Positions 19,352 to 27,997 of a stretch of 64,000 nt of DNA are shown piece by piece. The stretch is from the NCBI GenBank assembly GCA_963716525.1, contig OY970315.1, forward strand, positions 744,001-808,000. Direction: 5' to 3'. The first letter of the stretch is position 1, and each line of letters begins with the position of its first letter. This stretch comes from JBBREP01 sp963716525. GTDB taxonomy: Bacteria > Actinomycetota > Acidimicrobiia > IMCC26256 > PALSA-610. A program made the position numbers and the translations under genes. The notes beneath the pieces were generated by a model, which was given only the letters and a program-made list of their open reading frames with translations, was not told the origin of the DNA and did no database searches.

Positions 19352-20494
19352 ATGCCAGCGTTGCGCGTGCTTCTCGACGTGTCGGCCGTGCCGCCGCGAC
19401 CCGTCGGTGCGGGTGTGTACACCGTCGCGCTCGCCGCGAGCTGGCCACGCGTGACGATGTTGCGGTCGTGCTGCTCGCGCGCGGCAGTGACAGTGAACGA
19501 TGGCGGGCGATCGCGCCGGGCGCCGAGCTGCACGCCGCCGTCCCCGACCGGCGTCCGGCCCGGCTCGCATGGGAGCAGGTGCGCGGTGCCGCCACCGCTT
19601 CCCGGCTCGGCATCCACCTGTGGCACGGCCCGCACTACACGATGCCCCGCGCGGCTGCCGTGCCCCGCGGTGGTGACGATCCACGATCTCACGTTCTTCG
19701 ATCTGCCCGGCGCGCACGAACGGGCAAAGGTGTGGTTCTTCCGGCGCGCGATCCGCTCGAGCGCCGCCCACGCCGCGCGCCTCGTGTGCGTATCGCGCGC
19801 CACGGCCGCGCGGCTCGACGCGATCGTTCCGGGCCACGTGCCGGTCACCGTGGCGCACCACGGCGTCGACCACGAACGCTTCCGACCCTCCACCGGCGCC
19901 GCTGATGCCGAGCGCGACGAAGCACTGTTGGAGCCGCACGGCATCGGCGGGCGGTTCGTGGCCTTCGTCGGCACCGTCGAGCCGCGCAAGGGCCTCGCCA
20001 CGCTCGTGGCCGCGTTCGCGGCTGCCGCACGCGACGACGCCGACCTCCGGCTGGTGATCGCCGGCCGTGACGGCTGGGGCGTCGGCGAGCTGCGCCACGC
20101 GATCGCCGGCGAGCACGTGGCCACGCGGGTGATCCGCACGGGCTACGTGCCCGACGAAGTGGTGCCGGCGCTGTACCGGCGGGCCGCCGCGGTCGTCTAC
20201 CCATCGCTGGCCGAGGGATTCGGCCTGCCCACCATCGAGGCCCTGGCCTGCGGCGCAACGCTCGTGACCACCTCGGGATCGGCGATGGAGGAGCTCGTCG
20301 ACGACGCGGCGATCCTCGTGGCGCCGGGATCGGTCGACGGGCTCGCGGCGGGCATCCGCCGGGCCCTCGACCCGGCGACGGCCGCCACGCTGGCGTCGCG
20401 CGGCCCGTGCACCGCGGCGCGCTACACCTGGACGGCTTGCGCCGACGAGCACGTGCAGGCGTATCGTGCCGCGGTGCACGGGCGAACGGGCTGA
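19352..20494 (+). CDS. glycosyltransferase family 4 with two compensating frame breaks
   Basis: About 380 residues. The frame is nominally open throughout, but residues about 31-105 as read are nonsense. The correct middle is in another frame (ELATRDDVAVVLLARGSDSE ... HLWHGPHYTMPRAAAV), entered near 19440 (one base missing in a CCGCG context) and left near 19668 (one extra C before GCGG). After that, VVTIHDLTFFDLPGAHERAK, FVAFVGTVEPRKGLATLVAA and YPSLAEGFGLPTIEALACGA are normal GT4. A gene caller would translate the wrong middle without warning. The TGA overlaps the ATG of the SDR. Confidence 0.8.
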   Translation: MPALRVLLDVSAVPPRPVGAGVYTVALAASWPRVTMLRSCCSRAAVTVNDGGRSRRAPSCTPPSPTGVRPGSHGSRCAVPPPLPGSASTCGTARTTRCPARLPCPAVVTIHDLTFFDLPGAHERAKVWFFRRAIRSSAAHAARLVCVSRATAARLDAIVPGHVPVTVAHHGVDHERFRPSTGAADAERDEALLEPHGIGGRFVAFVGTVEPRKGLATLVAAFAAAARDDADLRLVIAGRDGWGVGELRHAIAGEHVATRVIRTGYVPDEVVPALYRRAAAVVYPSLAEGFGLPTIEALACGATLVTTSGSAMEELVDDAAILVAPGSVDGLAAGIRRALDPATAATLASRGPCTAARYTWTACADEHVQAYRAAVHGRTG

Positions 20495-21403
20495 TGCGGG
20501 CCGTCATCACGGGTGGTCGCGGGTTCGTCGGGGGCCACCTGCGCGCGCATCTGCACGAAGCGGGCGACGATGTGGTGGTGCTCGACCGCTCCGACGGCTT
20601 CGACGTGTGCGACGCTGAGCGGACCCGAGCCACGATCGCCGCTGCGGCCCCCGACGTCGTGTACCACCTCGCGGCGTTCACGCACGTCGGTGCGTCGTGG
20701 GAGTCGCCCGCAGCCGTGTTCCGCGTGAACGTCGAAGGCACGTTCAACGTCGTCGAGGCCACGCGCGCGTGCGGTGCGCGGCGCGTGATCGTGGCCGGCA
20801 GCGCCGAGGAGTACGGCCGCGCCGCAGATCCGCACGTACCGGTACGGGAAGACACGCCGCCGCAGCCACTGTCGCCGTACGGCGTGAGCAAGGCCGCGGC
20901 CGGGCTCGTGGCGCGCCAGGCCTACCTCGCGCACGGGTTCGAGACGATCCACGTGCGGCCGTTCAACCACACGGGGGCGGGCCAGCCGCCGGCGTTCGTA
21001 GCACCCGCGTTCGCCGCGCCGGATCATCGACGCCGAGCGCGCCGGCGCCGACCACATCGCGGTCGGCAACCTCGACCCGGTGCGCGAGCTGCTCGACGTG
21101 CGCGACGTGGTGCGCGCGTACCGGCTAATCGCGGCGCGCGGCGAGCCCGGCGAGATCTACAACATCGCGCGCGGTCGCGGCTTCAGCATCCGTGAGATCG
21201 CCCAGACGCTGCTGTCGTTCGCGGGCACGGCGATCCGGCTCGAGGTCGACCCCGCGCTCGTGCGCCCGGTCGACGTTCCCGCCCTCGTCGGCGACCCCGC
21301 GAAGCTCGCCGCGGCCACCGGCTGGTCGCCCGAGCACGATCTCGCCGCCACCCTCCGTTCGGTGTGGGACCACGCCCTCACCACCGCGTTCTCGGTGCAG
21401 TAG
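20494..21403 (+). CDS. NAD-dependent sugar epimerase/dehydratase (GMD/RMD type), frame broken
   Basis: About 302 residues of an extended SDR. It has the nucleotide-binding AVITGGRGFVGGHLRAHL, then VYHLAAFTHVGASWESP, VIVAGSAEEYG and the catalytic YGVSKAAAG (YxxxK). The frame breaks near 21018 at GCGC(C)GG, after APAFA, and resumes with RIIDAERAGADHIAVGNLDP and VRELLDVRDVVRAYRLIA. That last block is characteristic of GDP-4-dehydro-6-deoxy-mannose reductases and GDP-mannose dehydratases. It probably supplies a deoxysugar nucleotide to the adjacent GTs. The start overlaps the upstream stop. Confidence 0.8.
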
Positions 21404-21434
21404 CGAAGCCTCCGGCCGATCAGGGGAGCTTCGC
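21403..21434. terminator. hairpin between convergent genes
   Basis: GCGAAGC (21403-21409) pairs with GCTTCGC (21428-21434), and the stem extends almost perfectly through CTCC/GGGG. It overlaps the SDR stop codon. There is no T tract on either side, so it is at best a weak or Rho-assisted bidirectional terminator between the SDR and the convergent hydrolase. Confidence 0.4.
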
Positions 21435-21506
21435 CTCGACGGCGTTCGCGAGTTGTCGCTGCCCGGGCACACGCTGCGAAAGAACGCGCGCGCACGACGC
21501 CGAGGT

Positions 21507-22281
21507 TCAGCGCTGGCGATCCAGCCAGCCGAGCAGCATCGCAATCGCTCTCGGCTCGTGGCGGAGACGGTGGGCCGCGTGCTCGAGGATGCGGAGCTCG
21601 GCCGCGCCCTTCGACGCCGCGGCGAGGCGGCGGGCATGCTCGACGTCGACGACGTCGTCGTCCGAGCCGTGCACGAGCAGCCACGGCCGCGGGTTCACCA
21701 TCGCGGCCGCGCCCTCGATGTCGAGCTCGGCGATCGCCCGGCCCCACCGCTCGATCGCGGCGGGCTCGTCGAGTCCTGCATCGTCGGCAAGCACCCCGAC
21801 GCGGCGGCAGTACTCGGCGAAGCGGGCCGCGTCGGGCACCCACGACTGCAGCGACGCAGGCGCGGAGAACGTCGCGATGCCGCGCACCTCGGCGTCACAC
21901 GCCGCAGCCATGATCGCGAGTGAACCGCCGAGACGGAAGCCCGCGAGCCACACACCGCGAACGTCGTCACGGGCGCGGACCGTGTCGATCACGGCGGCCA
22001 CGTCCTCGAGCCAGCCGTCGACAGAGAACGAGCCGGGTGAGGGTCCGGTGCCACGATAGTGGAACGTGCACGCGGCCCAGCCCGACTCGGCAGCGACGCG
22101 ATCGGCGAGATGCGGGTAGGTGTTGCCGGCGAGCGCGGCGCCGCCGGTGCCCGCGCGGGAACCCGGGCATGAGCACCACGACAGGGAGCCGGGTCGCTCC
22201 CGGCCGGGCGAAGCGCGTCCCGCCGGCGGGGCGCACGAGCCGGGTCGCAAGCCGCTGGTCGCCGGAGACGATCTCGTCCAC
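21507..22281 (-). CDS. alpha/beta hydrolase, frame broken
   Basis: About 257 residues of the dienelactone-hydrolase/esterase-like alpha/beta fold. It has PVVVLMPGFP near residue 35, CTFHYRGTGPSPGSFSVDG, then GVWLAGFRLGGSLAIMAA. The nucleophile elbow reads GFRLGG, with Arg at the position where GxSxG has the nucleophile Ser, so catalysis is doubtful. Near the end come LLVHGSDDDVVDVEHA (acid) and LEHAAHRLR (His). The start is GTG at 22281 with a strong Shine-Dalgarno AGGAGAG 4 nt upstream. One frame break lies near 22155-22170 in CCGCGCGGG, and the length is 3n+1. Confidence 0.7.
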
Positions 22282-22289
22282 TTCTCTCC

Positions 22290-22295
22290 TATCCT
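22290..22295 (+). promoter_or_regulatory. -10 hexamer TATCCT, leaderless start
   Basis: TATCCT ends 8 nt before the ATG at 22304 (5 nt before a GTG at 22301). It overlaps the Shine-Dalgarno of the divergent hydrolase, so the two 5' ends are packed into 22 bp. Confidence 0.45.
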
Positions 22296-22303
22296 GGCAC
22301 GTG

Positions 22304-22888
22304 ATGTCGTCGATCCCGGCCTTGAAGGAGTGGGCGGTCATCTGTCACGCGCTGCTCGAGGGTGAGCAGATCGTCGACCTGCGCAAGGGCGGGCTGCGCG
22401 AGGACGGCCGTCACTTCGGCGTGGCCAGCACCACCGCGTGGCTGTACCCCACCGTGGAGCACCAGCGCGCCGACCTGTTGCGGCCCGCGTACCGCCACTG
22501 GATCGACCTCGCGGCCGGCGCACCGGTGGGCGGCCCGATCACGATCGCCGGGTGGATCGACGTGGTCGAGACCGCGACGGTGAGCGAGCGCGAGCAACTC
22601 GAGCCGCTGCTCGGCAAGGTGATCTGGACCGGCGACTACGCCGAGTCGAGGCTCAAGTGGAAGGCCCGCGACCCGCTCACGGTGCTCGTGTGCCGGGCGT
22701 ACCGGCTCGCCGATCCCGTCACGGTGGCCTGGTCGGACGAGTACGGCGGCTGCACGTCGTGGGTGACCCTGGCCGGCGACCTGCCCGACGATCCGCGCGA
22801 GCTCGCGAGCGAACCTGCGCTCACCGACACCGCGTTCGAGGCTCGCCTCAAAGGCGTGCGCGAGGCACTGGCCTCGCCGGCGCGCTGA
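22304..22888 (+). CDS. DUF1802 family protein
   Basis: 194 residues. ALKEWAVICHALLEGEQIVD, LRKGG and TTAWLYPTVEHQ match the DUF1802 pattern (LKEWAVV..AL..G.Q..LLRKGGI..F.L.PTYEHQ). The function is unknown. The family is cytoplasmic, usually about 180-200 residues, and not tied to a pathway. The last 41 bp overlap the end of the convergent small gene at 22848. It is transcribed divergently from the hydrolase, probably from a leaderless promoter. Confidence 0.75.
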   Translation: MSSIPALKEWAVICHALLEGEQIVDLRKGGLREDGRHFGVASTTAWLYPTVEHQRADLLRPAYRHWIDLAAGAPVGGPITIAGWIDVVETATVSEREQLEPLLGKVIWTGDYAESRLKWKARDPLTVLVCRAYRLADPVTVAWSDEYGGCTSWVTLAGDLPDDPRELASEPALTDTAFEARLKGVREALASPAR

Positions 22889-23090
22889 CCTTCTCCGGGT
22901 ACAGCCGGTACCCGCGGTTGCGTGCCTCGGCGACCGTGTCGGGGCCGAACACGGTGAACGTCTGCGCGGCGACGAGGTCGGCGACGGCCTTGTCCACGCG
23001 CGGGTCGCTCCCCATCTGATCCATGTCGTAGACGATCTGTGTCCGCTTGTCGCCCACGAAGCGGAACTCCTCGAGCGCGGTCGGCTTCAT
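22848..23090 (-). CDS. small hypothetical protein
   Basis: 80 residues starting MKPTALEEFRFVGDKRTQIV. The composition is that of a folded, charged, soluble protein (VYDMDQMGSDPRVDKAVADL, FTVFGPDTVAEARNRGYRLY). There is no signal or membrane segment. AAGGGG lies upstream of the ATG at a plausible Shine-Dalgarno distance. It follows the membrane protein at 23173 with an 82-bp gap. I do not recognise a family. Confidence 0.55.
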   Translation of the reverse strand: MKPTALEEFRFVGDKRTQIVYDMDQMGSDPRVDKAVADLVAAQTFTVFGPDTVAEARNRGYRLYPEKVSAPARPVPRARL

Positions 23091-23172
23091 GTCCTACCCC
23101 TTGTTCGCAACGCTCCGACAAGCCCCCGGCGCTGGTGGCCTTCCCTCGCTACCGCTCGGCCGGCCGGCGAAT

Positions 23173-23610
23173 CTATCCACTCGACGACGAGCGCGGCGGG
23201 CCCACGGCGCCGATCGCGCGGAGGTACGCGAGCTGCGTCTCCACCACGGGGTACACCTGCTCGGCGAGCAGCACGGCGCCGTCGGATTTCGTGCGTTCGA
23301 CGATGTAGGCGACGGTTTCGGAGAGCCCGATCACCACGTCGGCAGCGAGGTTCGGCGCCTCGCCGTTCTGGGTGACGCCCTGCTTGGTGAAGAAGTCGAT
23401 CTGGTAGCGCAGGATCGTGCGCACCTCGTCGGGAGTGAGCGTCGACGCGACGAGCTCGTCGAGGTGGCGCCGCACCCATTCGTAGGCCTCGTCCATGTTG
23501 TAGGTGGGCGGCTGCGGCGCGATCGTCTGCCGGCTCGCCTCGTGCATCACGAACCAGGCCGCGATCGCGCACACCAGGCCGAACGCGAGAAAGCCGGCGA
23601 CAACGATCAT
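23173..23610 (-). CDS. membrane-anchored hypothetical protein
   Basis: 145 residues. One N-terminal helix (MIVVAGFLAFGLVCAIAAWF) is an uncleaved anchor. A cytosolic or extracytoplasmic helical domain follows (MDEAYEWVRRHLDELVASTL, EVRTILRYQIDFFTKQGV, VIGLSETVAYIVERTKSDG). There are no catalytic motifs. It starts 23 bp after the EEP gene and probably forms an operon with it. The pattern resembles small actinobacterial conserved hypothetical proteins, but I cannot name the family. Confidence 0.6.
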   Translation of the reverse strand: MIVVAGFLAFGLVCAIAAWFVMHEASRQTIAPQPPTYNMDEAYEWVRRHLDELVASTLTPDEVRTILRYQIDFFTKQGVTQNGEAPNLAADVVIGLSETVAYIVERTKSDGAVLLAEQVYPVVETQLAYLRAIGAVGPPRSSSSG

Positions 23611-23633
23611 GCCCTACCAACGATCACGACACG

Positions 23634-24390
23634 TCAGCGTAATTGGAGGTCGGCCGAGACGGCCCGGTGGTCGCTCGTGGGCGAGTAGGCCAGCACCTCG
23701 CCGCCGACCGGGTCGACGGCCCCGCGCACGAGGATCTGATCGATCTGACTGTGCGGGCGCCACGACGGGTACGTGGCACCCTTCGTCGTAGTCCGCCATC
23801 CGGGCAGCACGACCGGCATCCACGTGCGCCACAGGTTCGCGTCGCCAACGAGCAGTGCGGGCCGGTCCCGGCCGTCGAGCCGCGCGTCGGCGACGACCCG
23901 GGCGAGGCTCCGCAGTTGCACCGCCGGCGCGGCGAACCACAGCTTCGACGACACGTGGAACGCGGTCAGGTCGACGAGCCGGCCGCCGAGATCGATGCGG
24001 ACCGAGCGGGCGTTCCGTCGCGGCACCGCGTCGCCGATCGAGCGCGCGAGGGGCAATTCGGAGTCGGCCACGATCGGATGGCGCGTGGCGATCGCGAGCT
24101 CCCACCACCCCTCGCCGGGATCGTCGAGCCGGCGGCGACCGTGCCCGACGATGCGCAACGTGGTGAAGCTCGTCTCGACGAGGTTCCCGAGACCGTGCCG
24201 CGGCAAGACCGTCGAGGAACGAGCGGCCGTCGTGGGCCCGCCACGACTCGGGGAAGACCACGACGTCGGCCGCGTCGAGCACGTCGCCGCCGAGCTCGAC
24301 GAGCGGGTCGAACGGCTCGTTGCGCGGCCGGCCGGGCACGTGCGCGACTCCCCAGTGCACGTTCCACGACACGACTCGCAGCCTGACCAC
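23634..24390 (-). CDS. endonuclease/exonuclease/phosphatase family protein, frame broken
   Basis: About 251 residues of the EEP fold. It has RLRVVSWNVHWG at the start (the N of the active site), VVVFPESWR (metal-binding Glu), then after the break FHVSSKLWF, LLVGDANLWRTWMPV (the GDxN motif) and the C-terminal SQIDQILVRG and SDHRAV (the SDH motif). All key motifs are present, so it should be an active phosphodiesterase or phosphatase of unknown substrate. The frame breaks near 24210 beside CCGCGG, and the length is 3n+1. The start is GTG at 24390, with TAGGTT ending 9 nt upstream. Confidence 0.75.
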
Positions 24391-24517
24391 GGAGTGGCGA
24401 ACCTAGCGGTCCGTGCGGGCTACTCAGGCCCGGCCGGTTCATCGGTGCTCACTCGACGATCGACGACTGGCCGTGGATACCGGTGCTCACCGCAGAGGGC
24501 CCGACCGGACCCCGGCG

Positions 24518-25648
24518 TCAGATGCCGATGCGCTGGGCGAGCAGCTCGCGGTGGTAGGTGGCGTCGCCGAGGAAGATCTCCGAGCTCTTCGCGCGCTTGA
24601 AGTAGAGGTGCGCGTCGTGCTCCCACGTGAAGCCGATGCCGCCGTGGATCTGGATGTTCTCGGCCGCGCAGTGGAAGTAGGCGTCGGAGATGTAGGCCTT
24701 GGCGAGCGCCGCGACGACCGGAAGCTCTTCGTTGTCCTCAGCCGCGGCCCATGCCGCGTAATACGCCGCGCTCTTGCCGCTCTCCACCTCGAGCAGCATG
24801 TCGGCGCACTTGTGCTTGATCGCCTGGAACGAACCGATCGGCCGGCCGAACTGCACGCGCACCTTGGCGTACTCGACGCTCATGTCGAGCACGAACTGCG
24901 CGCCGCCGATCATCTCGTTCGCCAGCGCGACCGCTGCCTGGTCGAGCGTCTTCGAGAAGGCCGCGAAGCCGTTGCCCGGCTTGCCGAGCGGAGTGGCGGC
25001 GACGTTCGCGAACTCGAGCTTCGCCTGCTTGCGCGTCTGGTCCATCGTGGCCAGCGGCGTGCGGGTGAGACCGGATGCGTCGCCGTCGACGGTGAAGAAC
25101 GCGATGCCGTCGGTGTCGTGCGAACCGGCCGTGCGCGCCACCACCACGATCGTGTTCGCGGTGTGCCCGTCGATCACGAAGCTCTTCGTGCCGTTGAGCG
25201 TCCAGCCGCCGCCCGACTGGGTGGCCTCCATCGTGATGCCCGCGGCGTCCCATTTACCGTTCGGCTCCGTGAAGGCGAGCGCGGCGATCGTCTCGCCGCT
25301 CGCGATGCCGGGGAGCAGCGCTTTGCACTCGTCGGGCGTGCCCGCGTTGAGGATCGCGCTCGTGGCGAGCACGACCGTCGAGAAGTAGGGCGCGCACAGC
25401 AGCACCCGTCCCATCTCCTCGAGCACGATGGCGAGCTCCACGAACGTGAAGCCCTGGCCGCCGTACTCCTCGGGGATGTGCAGGCCCTGGAGGCCGAGCT
25501 GGTCGGCCATCTGCGACCAGACGGCCGGGTCGTAGCCCTCGGCCGTCTCCATCAGCCGCCGGACCTCCGTGGAGGGCGACTTCGACTCCAGGAACTGGCG
25601 CACCGTGCGCCGCAGCTCCTCCTGCTCCTCCGAGAACGCGAAGTTCAC
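24518..25648 (-). CDS. acyl-CoA dehydrogenase
   Basis: 376 residues, complete ACAD fold. It starts VNFAFSEEQEELRRTVRQFL (N-terminal helical domain), then LHIPEEYGGQGFTFVELAIV, AALAFTEPNGKWDA, an FAD-binding middle domain (GWTLNGTKSFVIDGHTANTI) and the C-terminal QFGRPIGSFQAIKHKCADML and IQIHGGIGFTWEHDAHLYFK. It oxidises an acyl-CoA at the alpha-beta bond with FAD. The GTG at 25648 has AAGGAG upstream. It is paired with another ACAD gene upstream. Such adjacent pairs often form heterodimers for sterol side-chain or branched acyl-CoA substrates, which I infer only from the arrangement. Confidence 0.9.
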   Translation of the reverse strand: MNFAFSEEQEELRRTVRQFLESKSPSTEVRRLMETAEGYDPAVWSQMADQLGLQGLHIPEEYGGQGFTFVELAIVLEEMGRVLLCAPYFSTVVLATSAILNAGTPDECKALLPGIASGETIAALAFTEPNGKWDAAGITMEATQSGGGWTLNGTKSFVIDGHTANTIVVVARTAGSHDTDGIAFFTVDGDASGLTRTPLATMDQTRKQAKLEFANVAATPLGKPGNGFAAFSKTLDQAAVALANEMIGGAQFVLDMSVEYAKVRVQFGRPIGSFQAIKHKCADMLLEVESGKSAAYYAAWAAAEDNEELPVVAALAKAYISDAYFHCAAENIQIHGGIGFTWEHDAHLYFKRAKSSEIFLGDATYHRELLAQRIGI

Positions 25649-25661
25649 GTGTTGCTCCTTG

Positions 25662-25760
25662 TGTTCCGGGTGTTCCGGGTGTTCCGGTGTTGGGGTGTGT
25701 GCCGGTGTCCGGCCGCTTGGCTCGCCGTCACGTGGCTTGGCTAGTTGGCTGGTTGGCTCG
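25662..25760. repeat. short direct repeats between the two ACAD genes
   Basis: TGTTCCGGG is repeated at 25662, 25671 and, shortened, 25680. Further on, TTGGCT/TTGGCTGG units recur up to the end of the upstream ACAD, and give its C-terminal codons SSSQPAN. Replication slippage is the likely origin. No promoter is evident. Confidence 0.6.
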
Positions 25761-26949
25761 ATGACTTGGGCTCGCGAGGCAGACCCAGCACCCGCTCGCC
25801 GATGATGTTGCGTTGGATCTCGCTGGCGCCGGCGTAGATCGTCTCGGCCCGGCTCGCCATGAAGTTCTGGTGCAGCGCGTCGAGCTCGTAGCGCCCGCCG
25901 CCCTCGGCCGCGATCGTGAGCGCGCCGGCACCGAGGACCTGCATCGCGGTCTCCCCGAGGTTGCGGTGCCACGTGCTCCAGTAGAGCTTGCCGAGGCTCG
26001 CCGCGGGGCCGACCGTGCCGCTCTTGACCATCTCGGTCAGCATGCGCTGGCCGTTGTACTGCATGATCTTCACGCCCGCCCAATGCCCGGCGAGCTTGTT
26101 GCGCAGCAGCGGATCGTCGGACGCGCCGGTGCGCCGGGCCACCTCGACGAGCTCCTGCATCTCGCGCTGGAACACGAGTTGGCGCGAGAGGAAGGCGGTG
26201 CCGCGCTCGAAGCCGAGCGTGGCCATCGCGACCTTCCAACCCTCGCCCACCGGACCCAACACGTGGTCCTTCGGCGTGCGGGCACCGTCGAAGAACACCT
26301 CGTTGAACTCCGCGCTGCCGGTCATCTGCCGCAGCGGGCGGATCTCGATGCCGGGTTGGTGCATGTCGACGAGGAGGAACGACAGACCCTTGTGGCCGGC
26401 CGACTCGGGATCCGTGCGCGTCACGACGAAGCACCAGTCGGCACGGTGCGCGAGCGTCGTCCACACCTTCTGGCCCTGGATCACCCACTCGTCGCCGTCG
26501 AGCGTGCCCCGGGTCTGCACGTTGGCGAGGTCGCTCCCCGCGTTCGGCTCGGAGAAGCCCTGGCACCACAGCTCGTCGACGCTCTGGATCTTCGGCAGGT
26601 AGCGGCGCTTCTGGTCGTCGGTGCCGAACTGGATCAGCGTCGGTGCGAACAGCCCTTCTCCGAAGAAGCTCACCCGGGCCGGCGCACCCGAACGCGCGTA
26701 TTCCTCTTGGAAGATCACCTGCTCGGCGAAGGTCGCGGCGCGCCCGCCGTACTCGCGCGGCCACGACAGGCCCACCCAGCGGTCCTTGCCGAGCAGCCGC
26801 TCCCACTCGACCCGCACGTCCCAGCCGGTCTCGTCGGCCTCGCCGCCCACCGCGCCGAGCTCTGAGAACTCGCCCACGAGGTGCTCGTCGAGCCACGACC
26901 GCACCTCGGCGCGGAACGCGGCCTCGGCCGGGCTGTCGTGGAAGTCCAT
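25741..26949 (-). CDS. acyl-CoA dehydrogenase
   Basis: 402 residues, longer than its partner. It starts MDFHDSPAEAAFRAEVRSWL and has WPREYGGRAATFAEQVIFQE, GFSEPNAGSDLANVQTRGTL (flavin and substrate region), VIQGQKVWTTLAHRADWCFV, and a C-terminal QNFMASRAETIYAGASEIQR NIIGERVLGL block. That block is typical of the ACAD subfamily whose members act with a smaller ACAD partner (FadE-type heteromers). The ATG at 26949 is followed upstream by a TGACCG palindrome. Expression is probably controlled by a TetR-type repressor at that site. Confidence 0.9.
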   Translation of the reverse strand: MDFHDSPAEAAFRAEVRSWLDEHLVGEFSELGAVGGEADETGWDVRVEWERLLGKDRWVGLSWPREYGGRAATFAEQVIFQEEYARSGAPARVSFFGEGLFAPTLIQFGTDDQKRRYLPKIQSVDELWCQGFSEPNAGSDLANVQTRGTLDGDEWVIQGQKVWTTLAHRADWCFVVTRTDPESAGHKGLSFLLVDMHQPGIEIRPLRQMTGSAEFNEVFFDGARTPKDHVLGPVGEGWKVAMATLGFERGTAFLSRQLVFQREMQELVEVARRTGASDDPLLRNKLAGHWAGVKIMQYNGQRMLTEMVKSGTVGPAASLGKLYWSTWHRNLGETAMQVLGAGALTIAAEGGGRYELDALHQNFMASRAETIYAGASEIQRNIIGERVLGLPREPKSSSQPAN

Positions 26950-26967
26950 AAGCGCACGAACGGTACT

Positions 26968-26981
26968 TGACCGCTCGGTCA
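26968..26981. promoter_or_regulatory. operator-like palindrome TGACCG-CT-CGGTCA
   Basis: A perfect 6-bp inverted repeat with a 2-bp centre lies between the ACAD (minus) and acetyltransferase (plus) starts. TetR-family regulators of actinobacterial lipid metabolism are known to use TNACCG-type inverted repeats. On the minus strand it sits just upstream of TACCGT (26965-26960), so binding would occlude the ACAD promoter. Confidence 0.55.
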
Positions 26982-26999
26982 GTTGCCCACCCCGACACG

Positions 27000-27005
27000 T
27001 ACGCT
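27000..27005 (+). promoter_or_regulatory. -10 hexamer TACGCT, leaderless start
   Basis: TACGCT ends 7 nt before the ATG at 27013. It supports that ATG over an alternative in-frame codon at 26983. Confidence 0.45.
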
Positions 27006-27012
27006 CGTCGCC

Positions 27013-27888
27013 ATGAAGGCGGCGCTCCTCGACGCCGTGCTGGGCCGGCTCGGGCTCGCCACCGGCTCGGTCGCACCCGACGCGACCGGCCTCCACACCG
27101 TGTACGGCGCCTGGTGCCAGGCCGTGCCGTTCGACAACGTCGTGAAGCGGATCCACCTGGAGTCGGGCGACGCCGGCCCGCTGCCGAACGGCGACCCCGA
27201 GTGGTTCTTCGAGTCGTGGCTGGCGCACGGCACCGGCGGCACGTGCTGGCCGTCGACGCTGGCGCTGCACGCGCTGCTGGTCGAGCTCGGCTTCGACGTG
27301 CGCATCGGCTCCGCCGCGATGCGCGACGACGTGGCGCCCGACGTCCACTCGCACGGCACGCTGCTCGTGACCACGAGCGGCGAACACGGCGACGAACATG
27401 GCGACGATCAGGGCGACGATCAGGGCGACGATCAGGGCGACGATCAGGGCGACGAGCTCTGGTGGGCGGACAGCTCGATGCTCACCGACGCGCCGGTGCC
27501 GCTGCGGCGCGGCGAGCACTCGCAGCTCGACCACCCGCTGCGGCCGGTGCGGGTCGAACCGGTGGGCGATCTCTGGCGCGTCCACTGGCACAGCGTCGGC
27601 AACCTCGACACGATGAGCTGCCGCTTGCTCGACGACGACGCGACGGCCGAGCACTGCCGCGCCCGCTACGAGGCGTCGCGCGCGTCGAGCCCGTTCAACA
27701 CGTCGCTCTACGCGACGCGCAACAGCACGGGCCGGGCCGACGAGTTCGTCGCCGGCGAGCATGTCGTGCGCGACAACAACGGTGTGCGGCGCGAGACCGT
27801 GGCCGGCGACGCTCGGGCTCGGCTGCTCCAGTCGACGTTCGGCTACTCGCAGGAGATCCTCGACCAGCTCCCGCCCGACCGCGCCTGA
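27013..27888 (+). CDS. arylamine N-acetyltransferase-like protein with acidic repeat
   Basis: 291 residues. The NAT fold triad is visible: Cys78 in HGTGGTCWPS, His114 in VHSHGTLLV, and Asp153 in WWADSSML. VPFDNVVKRIHL near residue 40 matches the family's PFEN.. block. NATs transfer acetyl or other acyl groups from CoA to aromatic amines, or in some cases to biosynthetic intermediates. Between the His and Asp residues is an inserted acidic stretch, repeats of GDDQ (residues about 124-148), encoded by a 12-bp tandem DNA repeat. That puts a hypervariable loop next to the active site. Confidence 0.75.
   Translation: MKAALLDAVLGRLGLATGSVAPDATGLHTVYGAWCQAVPFDNVVKRIHLESGDAGPLPNGDPEWFFESWLAHGTGGTCWPSTLALHALLVELGFDVRIGSAAMRDDVAPDVHSHGTLLVTTSGEHGDEHGDDQGDDQGDDQGDDQGDELWWADSSMLTDAPVPLRRGEHSQLDHPLRPVRVEPVGDLWRVHWHSVGNLDTMSCRLLDDDATAEHCRARYEASRASSPFNTSLYATRNSTGRADEFVAGEHVVRDNNGVRRETVAGDARARLLQSTFGYSQEILDQLPPDRA
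27381..27455. repeat. 12-bp tandem repeat inside the acetyltransferase gene
   Basis: GGCGACGATCAG-type 12-bp units repeat about four times perfectly, preceded by two degenerate units. Each unit adds four residues (GDDQ) and keeps frame, so slippage would change loop length without breaking the gene. Confidence 0.8.
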
Positions 27889-27983
27889 GCGCACCGGTCG
27901 TCTCCACGCGGCGCGCCCGGTGCACGCGCTCGAGGCGCCGCGCCCCGGGCATCAGGCGCCCCCGGACACGAGGTGGCGGCCGG

Positions 27984-27989
27984 TAGCGT
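27984..27989 (+). promoter_or_regulatory. -10 hexamer TAGCGT, leaderless start
   Basis: TAGCGT ends 8 nt before the GTG at 27998. Confidence 0.45.
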
Positions 27990-27997
27990 CGCCCGTC

